In this document: positions 11,464-22,972 of the stretch, one piece after another
How the letters are laid out: the number at the start of each line of letters is the position of its first letter
Numbering within the stretch: position 1 is the first letter of the stretch
NCBI GenBank assembly: GCA_024364735.1
Contig: JAGFNQ010001607.1
Span: 310,001 to 374,000 of the forward strand
Reading direction: 5' to 3'
DNA from: Boesenbergia rotunda
Taxonomy: Eukaryota > Streptophyta > Magnoliopsida > Zingiberales > Zingiberaceae
DNA length: 64,000 nucleotides
Made by a program: the position numbers and the translations under genes
The notes under the pieces: model-generated
Databases searched by the model: none
What the model was told of the DNA's origin: nothing
The model's input: only the letters and a program-made list of their open reading frames with translations

Positions 11464-11787
11464 TCAGCCGAGGAGGAGGGAGCGGAAGGCGAGCTCGTCG
11501 CAGGGGATGGTGAGCCCCATCCGATGTTTGAACCCGAACTCCTCCTCCGCCTGCCGGAGCAGCCGCCGGAAGTCCGGCCGGTCCAGGTACTCGATCGGGA
11601 GGACGAAGCGCCTCCTGTTGGCCCCCACGTACACCACGAAGTGCCCCCTCGGCACGTCCTCCGGCGCGCCCCCGGCCCTCTCCTCCTCCTCCTCTTCCGA
11701 AGACGACGACGTGGACCCTAGCCGCCGGGACGCCGCCGCCCGCCGCCCCTTCCTCGCAGCAGCAGCTGCTGCTGCTCCTCTTCCCAT
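11464..11787 (-). CDS. SAUR-like auxin-responsive protein
   Basis: An intronless 107-residue SAUR. After an Ala/Arg-rich and then acidic low-complexity N-terminus comes the SAUR core (residues 43-105): VPRGHFVVYVG, RRRFVLPIEYLDRPDFRRLL, AEEEFGF, then LTIPCDELAFRSLL. The family role is auxin-induced growth through PP2C.D inhibition. It lies convergent to the SAUR at 6.3 kb but is not a close copy: the core is shared, both ends differ. The ATG at 11787 is the first in frame and is preceded by a TATA-like box. The C-terminus is short, stopping just after the core, which is normal in some subgroups. High GC in coding sequence. Confidence 0.9.
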   Translation of the reverse strand: MGRGAAAAAAARKGRRAAASRRLGSTSSSSEEEEEERAGGAPEDVPRGHFVVYVGANRRRFVLPIEYLDRPDFRRLLRQAEEEFGFKHRMGLTIPCDELAFRSLLLG

Positions 11788-11832
11788 GGATCAATATCTT
11801 AATTTCGGGGTTTGATTTGAGAAAGGGTGGGG

Positions 11833-11842
11833 GTTATTTATG
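11833..11842 (-). promoter_or_regulatory. TATA-like box of SAUR (minus strand)
   Basis: On the minus strand this reads CCATAAATAA, about 45 bp upstream of the start codon. The short distance would give a very short leader, so the assignment is tentative. Confidence 0.4.
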
Positions 11843-11849
11843 GCGGGAG

Positions 11850-13540
11850 GGGAGAAGACAAGGGCACGTGGTGGAGGCCGTGCAAGAGGACAGGCCGGGC
11901 CGGGGCGGCCGGAACTTGTCCTGAGCTCGCCACAGACAGCCGGTGGCCCACCGCCTATTCTGAGGTCACGGCCAATAAACTTGCTGCAAAAGGGAAACGC
12001 CCTCAAAGTACCTTCTTTTATGCTCTGTTTATCCTAGCTAGCCTAAGAAGGAAACAGAGGAATCCATTCTTTCTTCTAAACTATACCTCGGAGTAAATCA
12101 TTCACACAATATCACCTGCACTATTCTCTTTTAAATATCACATATCCACCATTAATGTAGACTTTGTGGTCCATTATGATCGATCTCTAAACTTTGATTA
12201 AGTTTATTCTCGAAGATATTATACATTTATCTTTATATAACACTGTAAAAGGGGTCAATACATTAGTTTTATCCTCATCTTATTTGTACTCTCTTCACTT
12301 CTATCCATCTTTAAAACAGGGCCATTCGGTGAACAAATGGCTCGAACCTTTAGTTTCTCGACGGACCGAGAAAATTAAACACTCTTCTTTAATTAACTCG
12401 ATCGGGATTGCTTTAATATCCTACTAATGGTCCAATATATATTGTGGGAGCATTGTGGATGGGCAGGAACCATGTGATGTCCTTGCTTCATGTACTATCA
12501 AATCTATCACACCTCTTGCTTTGGATACCCTTCAAGCCTTTTGATGAAGAGTCACACTATGTGGGGCTCTACTTTGTGGATCCACATAAAAGGGTAATGC
12601 AACATATTTGTCATTCAATGGTCACAACCAAGTAAAATCAATTGATAACAAGTGCCCTTTTTAAAAGTCATCCCAAATATTACTATGTCCAAAACCCTAA
12701 AACCCTAACTCTTAGACAATTTCATTCAAAATTCCTACATCTAAGTTAACCTTGAAGTCCTTAAGGTCGGAGGCATTCTCGTATAACTTCAAAGTAGGTG
12801 AATACATTCATATATATACCATAGCAAACGGCTTCTTGATCACGAAATATCTAAGAAATAGTATGGACCCAGAAGAACACAGATTTGCTTGCAGTGCACA
12901 TGAATACATGTTACTCTTGCCTTTTATTTCCCATGCATTGATACAAGCAATGGTCCCAATATAACATCAGACCCCGCCACCTGCTGCTTGTTTAATCTCA
13001 TGCAGTAAATGATATGATAAGCTCCACCATCGAATCACATCGGTAAGGAAGCTGGATCTGGATCTGTTTCGCTTGTTATCAAATGGTCGTGACAAGCTTT
13101 GTCGAGTGTTCAACCAATCTGAGATGGAGACGGAGAGCATCAATGATAGTTGGTACACTCCTCTTTCCACAAGATGTTACCAAGTGACTATGAGGATCGG
13201 TAGGCACGAAACATGAAAACCTCTGGTGGACTATAGTTGGTGTTTTCTATGATATATAGTCGACATTAGGGCTCGTCGAGAGCTTGGGGAGATGATTAGT
13301 TTCTTTTTTACTCTATGAAGATTAGTCGTCGCGGAACACTTGAGCAAACTCTAACACTCTAGAATTTGTTTGGTATCCATCTCCTTGAGGTGACTAATAC
13401 AAGGATCCGGTCTCCTCACACTTACAAACATTATGAATGTCTTATTCGTGGACATGGAGAAGTTTCATATAACTTACAAAAAATTATAACAAAAACAAAC
13501 AAATACAAAATAAAATTTTACAAGATTTACATTAATCACT
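11850..13540. other. Promoter region and intergenic sequence
   Basis: The first 300 bp are GC-rich upstream sequence of the minus-strand SAUR. The remainder is unremarkable; short open frames near 12.2-13.2 kb show no domain and I do not call them. Confidence 0.4.
12692..12709. repeat. Short interstitial telomere-like motif
   Basis: AAACCCTAAAACCCTAAC contains two plant telomere-type units (CCCTAAA). Teloboxes of this size are also promoter elements, so this need not be a telomere relic. Confidence 0.5.
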
Positions 13541-14121
13541 AGGTAAAACAGAGGTTTAGAAGGCAAACATTGTTGATCTAGATGACGGTGAAGGCAAATT
13601 AGAATGGAATAGGAGAAAATAATAGCTATAAATGCTTTAGAAAAGTTGTAATAGCAAGAACTAAAACAACAATAGATATAACAATTGCCAATGCCCGTTC
13701 TGCAGGCGAAGCATCCAAAGATTCTCAAAGATCACCCCTATTAGACTACAACCTTTTTCAAAAAGAACGGACACCAATGTATTTTCTCTTTTTTGAAAAT
13801 ATTACAGCAACAAGGCCCAGTTTTCCTTCCTCCTCATGTTTCTCATCCTTTCAACACGTCTTTTCTTCCAGAAAGATCAACTTGAAGTGGGACCACCATT
13901 TCATCCTACGGATCTATGACAATATGATTCGAAGGAGGCGGAATCCATGGTCTAAAAGCTCCCTGATGACTAAGGTTCTGTAAAAGAATGTTCAAACACT
14001 AATTTTAATGGTTGTAAAACTAGTTATAACACATGCTTGCAACTGAAATTCAAAATGAGCAAGATGAAAATAGATGAGAAAGATCGAAATTAATTAAACT
14101 ATTGCATATTAGACAAAAGTT
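13541..14121 (-). pseudogene. Inverted second copy of the 3' end of the tail-anchored protein pseudogene
   Basis: Reads, on the minus strand, the same last exon found at 21298-21730: a stretch starting HQGAFRPWIPPPSN, then a stop, DEMVVPLQVDLSGRKDVL, further stops, and a C-terminal hydrophobic segment after SLDASPAELALAI. The copy also includes about 140 bp of preceding intron, ending near 14121 where the matching copy begins at 21153. It shares the in-frame TAG with the other copy, so the gene was already dead, or the codon already changed, before duplication. About 580 bp long; the two copies are separated by about 7 kb. Confidence 0.75.
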
Positions 14122-16240
14122 GGTCCCTTAAATATTGGAAATTTAAGGGTTAAAGGAAAAATCTGAAAAGTAGAGACCTAATTGGAAATTACTGAAATTG
14201 AAAAGCTTATTTACAAAACGCCAAAAACCTTATAAAGCGCTAAAACTTCCTTCCCCCAAGTCAGTTTTCCTCGAGCGCCTCAGCCCCGATGCGCAGCGAG
14301 TCGGTTCCCCGTCGCCACCGCCGCAAGCCCTAGCCGCTCCTTCTCCTTCTTCTTCTCCGGTGCGCACGAGCTGAGCGTCGCCGCCCTCACGCGAGTCGCC
14401 AACCAGCCGCCGCCCTCGCGCGAAGTCCTAGCCGTCGCAGCGCAGCCCTCTTCCTTGCGATTTTCTTCTCGCACGAGTGCGCGAAGGCGAAGTTGCGGGC
14501 CGGCGATCCTTTTTCCCCGAGCAGCGAGTGTCGCATCCTTGCCGCATCCCTCTTCGTTAGCTCTTGGTAGAGGTGGGTTTTGAGACTTGGTGCTTGCGTA
14601 TTTGGGATTAATTTGTGATGTTGTAAACTATGGGGGTTATCAAACGTTTGATATTTTGGTTGTTGGTTTCTATTGTTCTGAAATCAAATTTCGTAAATTG
14701 GATGCGTGAGGGAAATGTTGTTTTGACTTTATGATCGTGGCCGTGAGTTGGATTCTTGAGGAGATGCTTGTTTTAAGTTGGTTGAGGTTTGAGAATAAAT
14801 AGATTGTTGGTATGAGTAGCTTGGATAAGTATTGTGTGGTCTTGATATCATTTACCTTCTTTTGTTTCTCTGTGTCATGTGCCACTGTTGAGAATTATGT
14901 GTAAAACAAGTTTGTATCTTCTTGGGTTGCAGTGAGCTTTTTTGTTGTAATTAGGATTTGTTCTAATTGTATTTAGTATTTTGTTTAGCTAATTTGTTAA
15001 TTTTATAATTAGCTAAACCTTATCATTTATACAGGACCTTGATTTGGATTCGTTTGGTTGATCGTGGAAGATCCTCATCGCTTACGGTCTACAATAAAGG
15101 CGGGTACTTCTCCTTTGTACTTGTGTAGTTCCTTTTACCTTAAAGCATGACTGTTTTATGTCTAATAGATTGTTTGACCTTATTCCTTGTTGTTTTGTTA
15201 TTTTAACATCGCCGTTGATACTTTCTTTGTTGATCTTCGAGTATTCAAAAATTCGTATCCGTACAGTCTCTTGTTGTTTTCTGTTATGTAAAGTGTCGCT
15301 TGTACACGAGTACTTAGAAGTCCATTAAACACAATTAGGTTTATTTGGCATTAGAATTATTCTACCTAGTAGTGTAGATGGATAATCGTTGGTTTTCGAT
15401 TCCTGGTTAGTTGTATCGATGCATCGTTGATACTTGTTGGATTTTGTTGCATCGTTGTTTCTCCGGTTGTTCGTGCATCTTGTAGCATGCACCATATCTG
15501 CACGTTGCATACTAACGACTGTTGGGCTTCCATATGGTTAAGCCGTCGTTAGTTATTTAGTTGCTTAGTTCACTCAACCACTTGTTGTCGTGGTAGTTGC
15601 TAGAGTGCGAGCAACTGCCCTGTTAGCCACACATGTTGCAGTTGTAGGCAAGCGGTGACACCCTCACCGTTGTTTTCGAGGGATACTAGAGCTGTTGATA
15701 GCTCCCCCTATACATCGAGGTTTGGAGCAGTTGACTGCCCAGCATCCTGTCCACTCAGCCACACCTTTCTGTGGTATTCGTTGGAGTGCGTACAGTTGTC
15801 ATAGCCATACCCACTCGGTCATACAGATGGGATGTGTTGGCGGCTTGACTGACGTCAGGGGTGACACATGTCATTGCATCATATGCATTTATTGCATTTA
15901 TGCATTTTCTTGTGCTTGTTGCATTAATATGAGCTATGGTTGCTGCATTTGGTTGACATGCATGTATGTTTTGATATTGTGATATCATGAGGTTTCTCGT
16001 ACCTGCTTAGTTATCGTTTTGTTTTATGCCATGTTGTTTTATATGATATACATGTTTAGGTATTCTTATATTCTTTATGGACCGTACCCTGTTGATTCTC
16101 TACTTAGCTATCTTTTATTATGTCATGCAATTGTTGACTCATATATCCGCTGAGTCCGTCCGGACTCATCACCGCTGCTTTCTCTTTTTGTTTCAGATAG
16201 CAAGTAGTTGCATTTCTTGGAAGATAATTACTGTTTCATT
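14122..16240 (+). other. LTR-like region, unassigned
   Basis: Begins AT-rich, then has a GC-rich leader-like block (14240-14560) with CGCCGCAAGCCCTAGCC, then T-rich sequence, then GC-moderate sequence with repeated Cys/Met-type codons and a GCTGAGTCCGTCCGGACTCA motif near 16150. This layout resembles the long LTRs of plant chromovirus (Del/Tekay-type) Gypsy elements, but no TG...CA ends, target duplication or second LTR were found. No host gene is recognised; the short ORFs here lack motifs. Confidence 0.3.
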
Positions 16241-16486
16241 AAGTGATAGATTTCACTTTTTAGTGAAATATAATTACTATTCATTAATTATTATCCAGTG
16301 TAATTATCTTTTACGAGATATTTGATGTGACATGCCCTTTATGACATTTATGAAGGAAGATAATACATTTCTATTAAAACTACGAGCCTACGATGTCAGT
16401 AGCTATCTTTATTCCCCGAACAGTTCATTATTAACGACTATCAGCCTACGATGTCAGGCAGCTAACTATTGTCAGGTATCGAGATG
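16241..16486 (-). repeat. Repeat E, core fragment (copy E6)
   Basis: Matches the 246-bp core of repeat E at 17429-17674 in inverted orientation, from AAGTGATAGATTTCAC to GTCAGGTATCGAGATG. The core contains the palindrome ATTTCACTTTTTAGTGAAAT. Sequence on both sides differs from other copies, so only the core is present. Confidence 0.75.
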
Positions 16487-17051
16487 TCACCCTGGGACAA
16501 CCCAAACTCGGATAACTCTATAATTTTTTTATAGTTTTTTATTTTGATCTCAATATTAATTTGATCATCACTATTGTACTATATGCTATTTTTTATGTTG
16601 TGTAAAACATCTTAATTTTTAAAATGAATTTTAATTTACCTTCAAGAAAAAAATCTCTAAATCCTAAATTTATGTCAACCTAAAAGAAAAAAATCTCTAA
16701 ATCCAAAATTTATGTCAACCTAAATTTGATCCGAAATTAAACCATTCTCAAAACTCCTAACCTAAATCAAACTCGAAAATATGTAATCAAAATTTGATTT
16801 TTTTGTTCGGATCAATCGCTGATCGATTTTATTTAATTTAACACCCCTAATCAAACATAATTGAGAAAACTTTCCTCAGTCAATAAGATAATAAACTAAC
16901 CAATTTGACCTTTTTCGAGTGTATCTTTTAACTGAACCGACAAAAAAAAATAAAAAAACCAAGATCATTGCATTACCTATTCACCAATATTTCCATTTTC
17001 AAGTATGGGCATAGGGTGGAGTTCAAAACTAAATGAAAAGAATAAATAGTT

Positions 17052-17880
17052 TAGTGCCACAAGAAATTTCAGTCTTTTTCTGCTGATCATACAAAATAAG
17101 CACACCTTCTAAATAATCCAAAGGCAGTATACAAATTAAGTAAATCATAAAACTCTAGGAAATAGAAATACTAATTTGTGTAAGTACTGGATGTTGATTT
17201 ATGCAGATCAATAGATTTATGCCAACTTTGTTTGAGGACATCCCTCTTGTGAATTGTGATCAAGGGAAAACACAAAGACTTATATTTTTTTATGAAAAAT
17301 ATTATTATAATTAAGCATTAGACAAATTAACACAGTTCATAGTTAAATATATAGTTAGGCAAATAGTAGTTATAATATTTTTTTTAAACAATCATTAATT
17401 AAAAACAAACTTATCAGTCTTGAGCAATCATCTCGATACCTGACAATAGCCAGCTACCTGACATCGTAGGCTGGTAGTCGTTAATAATGAACTGTTCGGG
17501 GAATAAAGATAGCTACTGACATCGTAGGCTCGTAGTTTTAGTAGAAGTGTATTATCTTCCTTCGTAAATGTCATAAAGGGCACGTCACATCAAATATCTC
17601 GTAAAAGATAATTACACTGGATAATAATTAATGAACAATAATTATATTTCACTAAAAAGTGAAATCTATCACTTGGATGATTTTTATGGGGACCCCTTTG
17701 TAAGGAAATAAATCAAAGGAGTTTCAACAAGAAGGGTTGAAACAATGTAAAGAAGCTCCGACGATCAAAAGGCGTGTAGCTCCAACGACAAAGGCATCTG
17801 GTCAATGGCAACAGTGACGGCCGAGGACAAGAAAGGCTGTGAATATGAGCTAAAGGAAGATGAGCTAGGATGTTGAAGAA
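17052..17880 (+). repeat. Repeat E, copy E1
   Basis: Starts TAGTGCCACAAGAAATTTC and runs through the core (17429-17674) to AGCTAGGATGTTGAAGAA. It is near-identical over its length to 44743-45570 and to the reverse of 48650-49462. It ends just where the acidic exon of the tail-anchored protein pseudogene begins, whereas in the E2-E4 copies it leads into a RING-H2 pseudogene. No terminal inverted repeats or target duplication were found, so the class is open. Confidence 0.75.
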
Positions 17881-20800
17881 AAAGAAGAACCAATTGAAGA
17901 AAATGAAGTTATTGAAACTGAAGAGTTGGAAGAAAAAGATGAAGTTGAAATTTTTGAAACTGAAGAGTTGGAAGAAGAAGATACTAATTGTCCTCTTCAG
18001 ATGGAAGGATCATCATTTGACGAGCCATTAGTAAGTAGCCTATATTAGGTCTGCTCACAAAGATTGTACTTTCACTATTACAAAGGTTGTTTGGATTTTT
18101 TTATACGCTAATTTTCACAGGAATCAGACGATCAAAGCTATTTTAGGGAAATACTACTGCGTAAACCATCTTTATTCATGGCTGAGCTTTTGAGTCTTCT
18201 TTGCAAACCGTTCGACCAGAAAGAATATGAAAAATCTGAAATCGCTATTTTATGTTTTCAAGCCAGCTGTTGAATATAATCATTTGGTGGATGAGTCTGA
18301 ATCTCATTCAAGTGAGAAATTGGGCTATTCGTATCTTGATCATTACCCTGGTGAGTCCTGAAATTTCTTCATATGCTGATTATATATATATATATTGTAA
18401 TTTTTATGTTCATGCTACTTCTTGTCGTAAGAAAAAAAATCAATAAATCAAATCGACACCCTAGATCTCAATAGGGGATTAAAATCCTTAACTTAATTTG
18501 CGTCACACATGGCTTCCTTAAATCATAGTCATTCCTCACCCAAGGACATGTAAGGAATAATAGACATCTAATTATTTGAGTTTTGCTATAATTTCGTAGA
18601 TAACTTATATCTACATGTTGACAGTTTCACAATCCAGGTTTGGTATATATGCTTTCATAATCTTTATTATCAGATATTGACAATTGATATCCATTGACAA
18701 ACTAACTTGATCTTATTAGACAATATATATAACAATTCTTATGTTTTGTTTCAAAATAGCTTGACACGCTTTGATTAGAATATCTGGAGTCTTAAAAATT
18801 ATTAAATGTCCTATTGATGCATGATTAGGTGATGTATTAATTGATACTCATCTTGATCATTTGCATCTTTTCACAATTCTTAGTGTGCATGTTTGAATTA
18901 TATTGTACAAGTAGTCTACTCGCTCAAATAGTTTACGATTGTTTTTCTCTAGAAGTTTATGTTCTCAATATCTGGATATTTGATTTTTTTTTATACTAAT
19001 TCTTTATCTAGATCTTGCAAAGCGCATTGAATCTACAATGGACGACAGAAAAAAAGATTTACTTCTCCGTGGCTTCTTTTGGTTGAAGGTTATGTTTTTC
19101 TTTTTCACAAATACAGTCTACAGGTTTATAATTTAGCATGCATCATTTGTTTTGATACTTTATTTATGATACCTCATGCTCGTTACATACCATCAAGCTA
19201 TATGTTTCTTAAACTCAAGATGTTGTGATAATAATCAACTATTGCTATTTTTTAACTAGTTATGTTATATTTTCACTTGTAATGTCTTATACATTTGTTG
19301 TTCACATTATAGATAATTTATCCTCAGAAGCATATTACAAGTTGCATTCTTGATTGACAACCATGAAAAGAGTAATTAAATCTTGCATGCCATTTGTGAC
19401 AAATTGTAAGTCGAATAGTAAGTTTCACTTGTAATGACATTTGCATGTCTTAGCACCAATAGACAAAAGAATTAAGGTATCAACTCAGAAAATTTGAGCT
19501 CTTTAGTTAATGATGGGGCTTTTAGTTAGTACACAATGGGTCTTCATAATAAATTATCCAGTACTTGTAGCCAAATGTTGATTCGGCGAGAAAGAGGAAT
19601 ACACACAATTGAGATGCTTGCAATCTTTTGTAACTTGTTGCTCTCATATTTTTACTTAAATGATATTTTAGTTGCAATAGACTTATATTTAAAAGTAAAC
19701 AAGCAAAGTGGATGAAGATTATATTAAAACTTATTTGATTTCATCTTGATATGCTTGGTAGCAAGCATATGCATGGGAAGTGTCCATGTGATCTACGATG
19801 GTGAATCAGAAGTATGTGTCACAAGGGCAATAGATGTATTGAGTGCTAAAAATAACTATATCAAGTAATGCTCTATCTGAAATTATATTCTTGATATAGA
19901 CCATGTCAACTTAACTTTTTGATAGGCATCTTTGCTTTGATTCCCCACATTTGTCCTTTTTTTCACACATAAGCAAGAATATTCTTATTTTATGGTCAAT
20001 TAAAATTTCATAGAACAATTTGAAAAATTATAAAGACATGCCAACTTGTAACATACTTGTATAGTTAAGGATCTCCCTACTAACATTAGGAAATCTAAGT
20101 GATTTGTTTATCATATAAGACTAGTTTCTTATATAATTAATTATGGTATAAGATTGTGTATGCACTCCTATAAAATCAAATATAAAGAATAGTTTGAGAA
20201 TACATCACCACCATCATCATCATCAAACACTATTGGTCTTGATTATTTTATGTTGTATCTTATTCATTCATTGTGCTTGCATTGTGCAACCTTCTATCTT
20301 CTTAAAGTATTAGCTAACAAAACATCCTAAAATTAACAAAATCCAAATCGTACATCCTTCTTCAATTTCTTCGTACAGATGCCCATGTACATCTTCGTAT
20401 TCTTCACATGCTTTTCCTTTTTCATACATGTGCTTTAAGATCTCAATTGGAAGTTTTCTTCTAAAATTTTCTTTTTATTGGATCGTCTAAAATGGGCCAA
20501 AGCACCTACAACATTACTTTCTTATTATCAGATTTATAACATTAATTCTAATACATATCTTTGGTCTTTTTTTTTTTTTTACTTCAACGACCTACTCTAA
20601 TAATGATTATCTAATATAATAGCTTTTATATTTTCGTTATGAACTTTTTTCAGTATGTGAAGTTTCGAAATCTGTGTTATTTATTGTTCTATATCTTTTT
20701 CCCCTCTTTCTCATTTTATTTTTAAAGATACGCTATGCAAAGTAATTGTATCTATTGTAACAAGTAATTTCGTAGGCAAAGTGATAATTCCTAAACGAGG

Positions 20801-21740
20801 CCATTGATGGTCTAAAAACTGCAACTAGGGTTATATCATTGGCGATATGTATGGATGGATGCTTTTCTATGTTAAAAAATGAGGATGCTTTTTGCTTTTA
20901 ACTAATTCATTACGCAGAAATGTAATTCAAACATATTAGTGTGCCTTCTAGCTATAATGAGTGTGGTTTGTTTATTCAATTGGTTTATCATCCAATTTAA
21001 TAAAAGCTAATAACTCTGAAAACATAGAGACCTAGGTTAATCAATAGTTAGAAATTATTTTCTTTTTAGCTCTTTACATTATAACTTGCTTAAGTTGTTT
21101 TCAATATAATTGTAAAGGAAAAAACTCAAAAGATTGATACAGGAGGATTGACAAACTTTTGTCTAATATGCAATAGTTTAATTAATTTCGATCTTTCTCA
21201 TTTATTCTCATCTTGCTCATTTTGAATTTTAGTTGCAAGCATGTGTTACAACTAGTTTTACAACCATTAAAATTAGTGTTTGAACATTCTTTTACAGAAC
21301 CTTAATCATCAGGGAGCTTTTAGACCATGGATTCCGCCTCCTTCGAATCCTATTGTCATAGATCCATAGGATGAAATGGTGGTCCCACTTCAAATTGATC
21401 TTTCTGGAAGAAAAGACGTGTTGAAAGGATGAGAAACATGAGGAAGGAAAACTGGGCCTTGTTGCTGTAATATTTTCAAAAAAGAGAAAATACATTGGTG
21501 TCCGTTCATTTTGAAAAAGGTTGTAGTCTAATAGGGGTGATCTTTGAGAATCTTTGGATGCTTCGCCTGCAGAATTGGCATTGGCAATTGTTATATCTAT
21601 TGTTGTTTTAGTTCTTGCTATTACAACTTTTCTACCGCATTTATAGCTATTATTTTCTCCTATTCCATTCTAATTTGCCTCCACTGTCATCTAGATCAAC
21701 AATGTTTGCCTTCTAAGCCTCTGTTTTACCTGCATTTCTT
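17878..21740 (+). pseudogene. Tail-anchored membrane protein gene, degenerate
   Basis: Four exons are readable. Exon a (about 17878-18030) encodes two acidic repeats around ETEELEE. Exon b (18121-18350) reads YFREILLRKPSLFMAELLSL, then shifts frame near 18245 into VFKPAVEYNHLVDESE and ends SYLDHYP. Exon c (19012-19088) reads DLAKRIESTMDDRKKDLLL then RGFFFWLK. Exon d (21298-21740) reads NLNHQGAFRPWIPPPSN, then TAG at 21367 and more stops, with a hydrophobic C-terminal segment after SLDASPAELALAI (about 21555-21640). Splice sites between exons are canonical and phases agree. I do not recognise the family; it looks like a plant protein with acidic N-terminus and a C-terminal membrane anchor. The frameshift and stops make it a pseudogene. 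The 2.2-kb intron before exon d is AT-rich and holds nothing else I can name. Confidence 0.65.
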
Positions 21741-21796
21741 TATCTTCTAAGCCTCTGTTATTCTAATTTATAAAAATTATCCGTTTTTTAACGGAT

Positions 21797-22240
21797 TGAT
21801 CCCGGCCTAGCTCACGTGCCGCTCGGGCGGCCAGCTTGGCACCACCTAAGGCTAAGTCGGGCCCACCATGTACGGGTCGACGGGTCTGGTTGGCAGGGTA
21901 AGGACCTCAGGGTTCACTCGCCCCAGGGCATCCGACTAAGCGTTTAGTAAGGCATACTCCGACTCGAGTCCCAGAGCCGGACGCCGAGTGTCCGACTCCG
22001 TCTGGTACCCGAGACACCTGCTACGATAGTCCTTAGCACAAAGCCTCGACGGCCGAGCCTAGAACCATCTGGTCACACCTCGAAGAGTCCCAGTCGGCGT
22101 TCTGTCGGTGACTTAATCAGGCGACTTGGGACTAGATGAATCGATTGCATCTGAGTGCTCCCTGACTCGGGGATGGCATCGCATCTCTCAGAGACATTAC
22201 TCGAACGACCCGGTTTCACTCGGGTCGGCCGGTCGGCGAT
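21797..22240 (+). mobile_element. Gypsy LTR fragment, 5' end preserved
   Basis: Starts TGATCCCGGCCTAGCTCACG, matching the start of the Gypsy LTR at 43706 (TGATCCCGACCCAGCTTACG), and continues with CAGCTTGGCACCACCTA. It is a diverged member of the same LTR family and is cut off before its 3' end. This copy helps fix the true LTR start. Confidence 0.65.
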
Positions 22241-22249
22241 CTGCCTCAG

Positions 22250-22972
22250 GATCTGTCCTTTTCTTTAAGATATCTACTCCCTGACATTGTACTAACAGCC
22301 GTGGTACGGAGGGTTCGAGTGCGGAGTGAAATGTACTCGGGATCTATCCTTAAATAGGCTTGAGCCGACCCTAGTGAGGGTCCTAGTGTGAGTCGTTGTA
22401 CTCGGGAACTAAGCTGGGAGGGTTCGAGTGCGGAGTGAAATGTACTCGGGGAGTGTAACCTTAAGCTTAGGTTCAGACCAGTCGACTGCTCTGGGAGCAG
22501 TCGACTGGTGTCGACTGGAACAACTGGCAAAATTCGAACGTTATACGGTAACAGTCGAATCTAAGTGAGACTAGTCGACTGCCCATGGGGCAGTCGACTG
22601 GTAGCGGTTGTTTTAGATTCGAGCCATATTTAAAGGGGCTCGTTTCATGCTTTCTTTTCTTGGCGAAACTTGCTTGATCAAAGCTTGTTAGTAGCCTGTT
22701 GTGGTCGGATATTGTCGATGTAATTGTGGCGAGGTTTCTCCACCCACAAGGAGCAACAAGGGCTAGCCGGAGGTTATCCGGGGAGTGATCCACCGACGAA
22801 TTCTTGGATTAGTCACCATTCGGGATGGATACCAAGTAAATCAGTTTGTTAGCATTGTTTTACATTGTTAGTTTTGTTTTTATTGTATATTCCGCTTGCG
22901 CAACTAACTGTGTAGGAAGAACGGACCGAAAAATGCTATTCACCCCCTCTAGCGTACGGGATCGATCTAACA
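22250..22972 (+). mobile_element. Copia-like LTR, 3' part
   Basis: Ends GATCGATCTAACA directly against Gypsy reverse transcriptase codons. It contains GAGGTTTCTCCACC and TGCTATTCACCCCC blocks also present in the solo LTR at 2823-4651. Its palindrome tract (22460-22610) uses the core CAGTCGACTG, and there are two copies of GGTTCGAGTGCGGAGTGAAA. A 5' LTR end was not found. Confidence 0.6.

Noticed and set aside
11302..11815. Open frames overlapping the second SAUR
   Set aside because: Same cause: high-GC shadow frames of the 107-residue SAUR.
14280..14474. GC-rich ORF near 14.3 kb
   Set aside because: Low-complexity translation in an LTR-like leader region; no domain.
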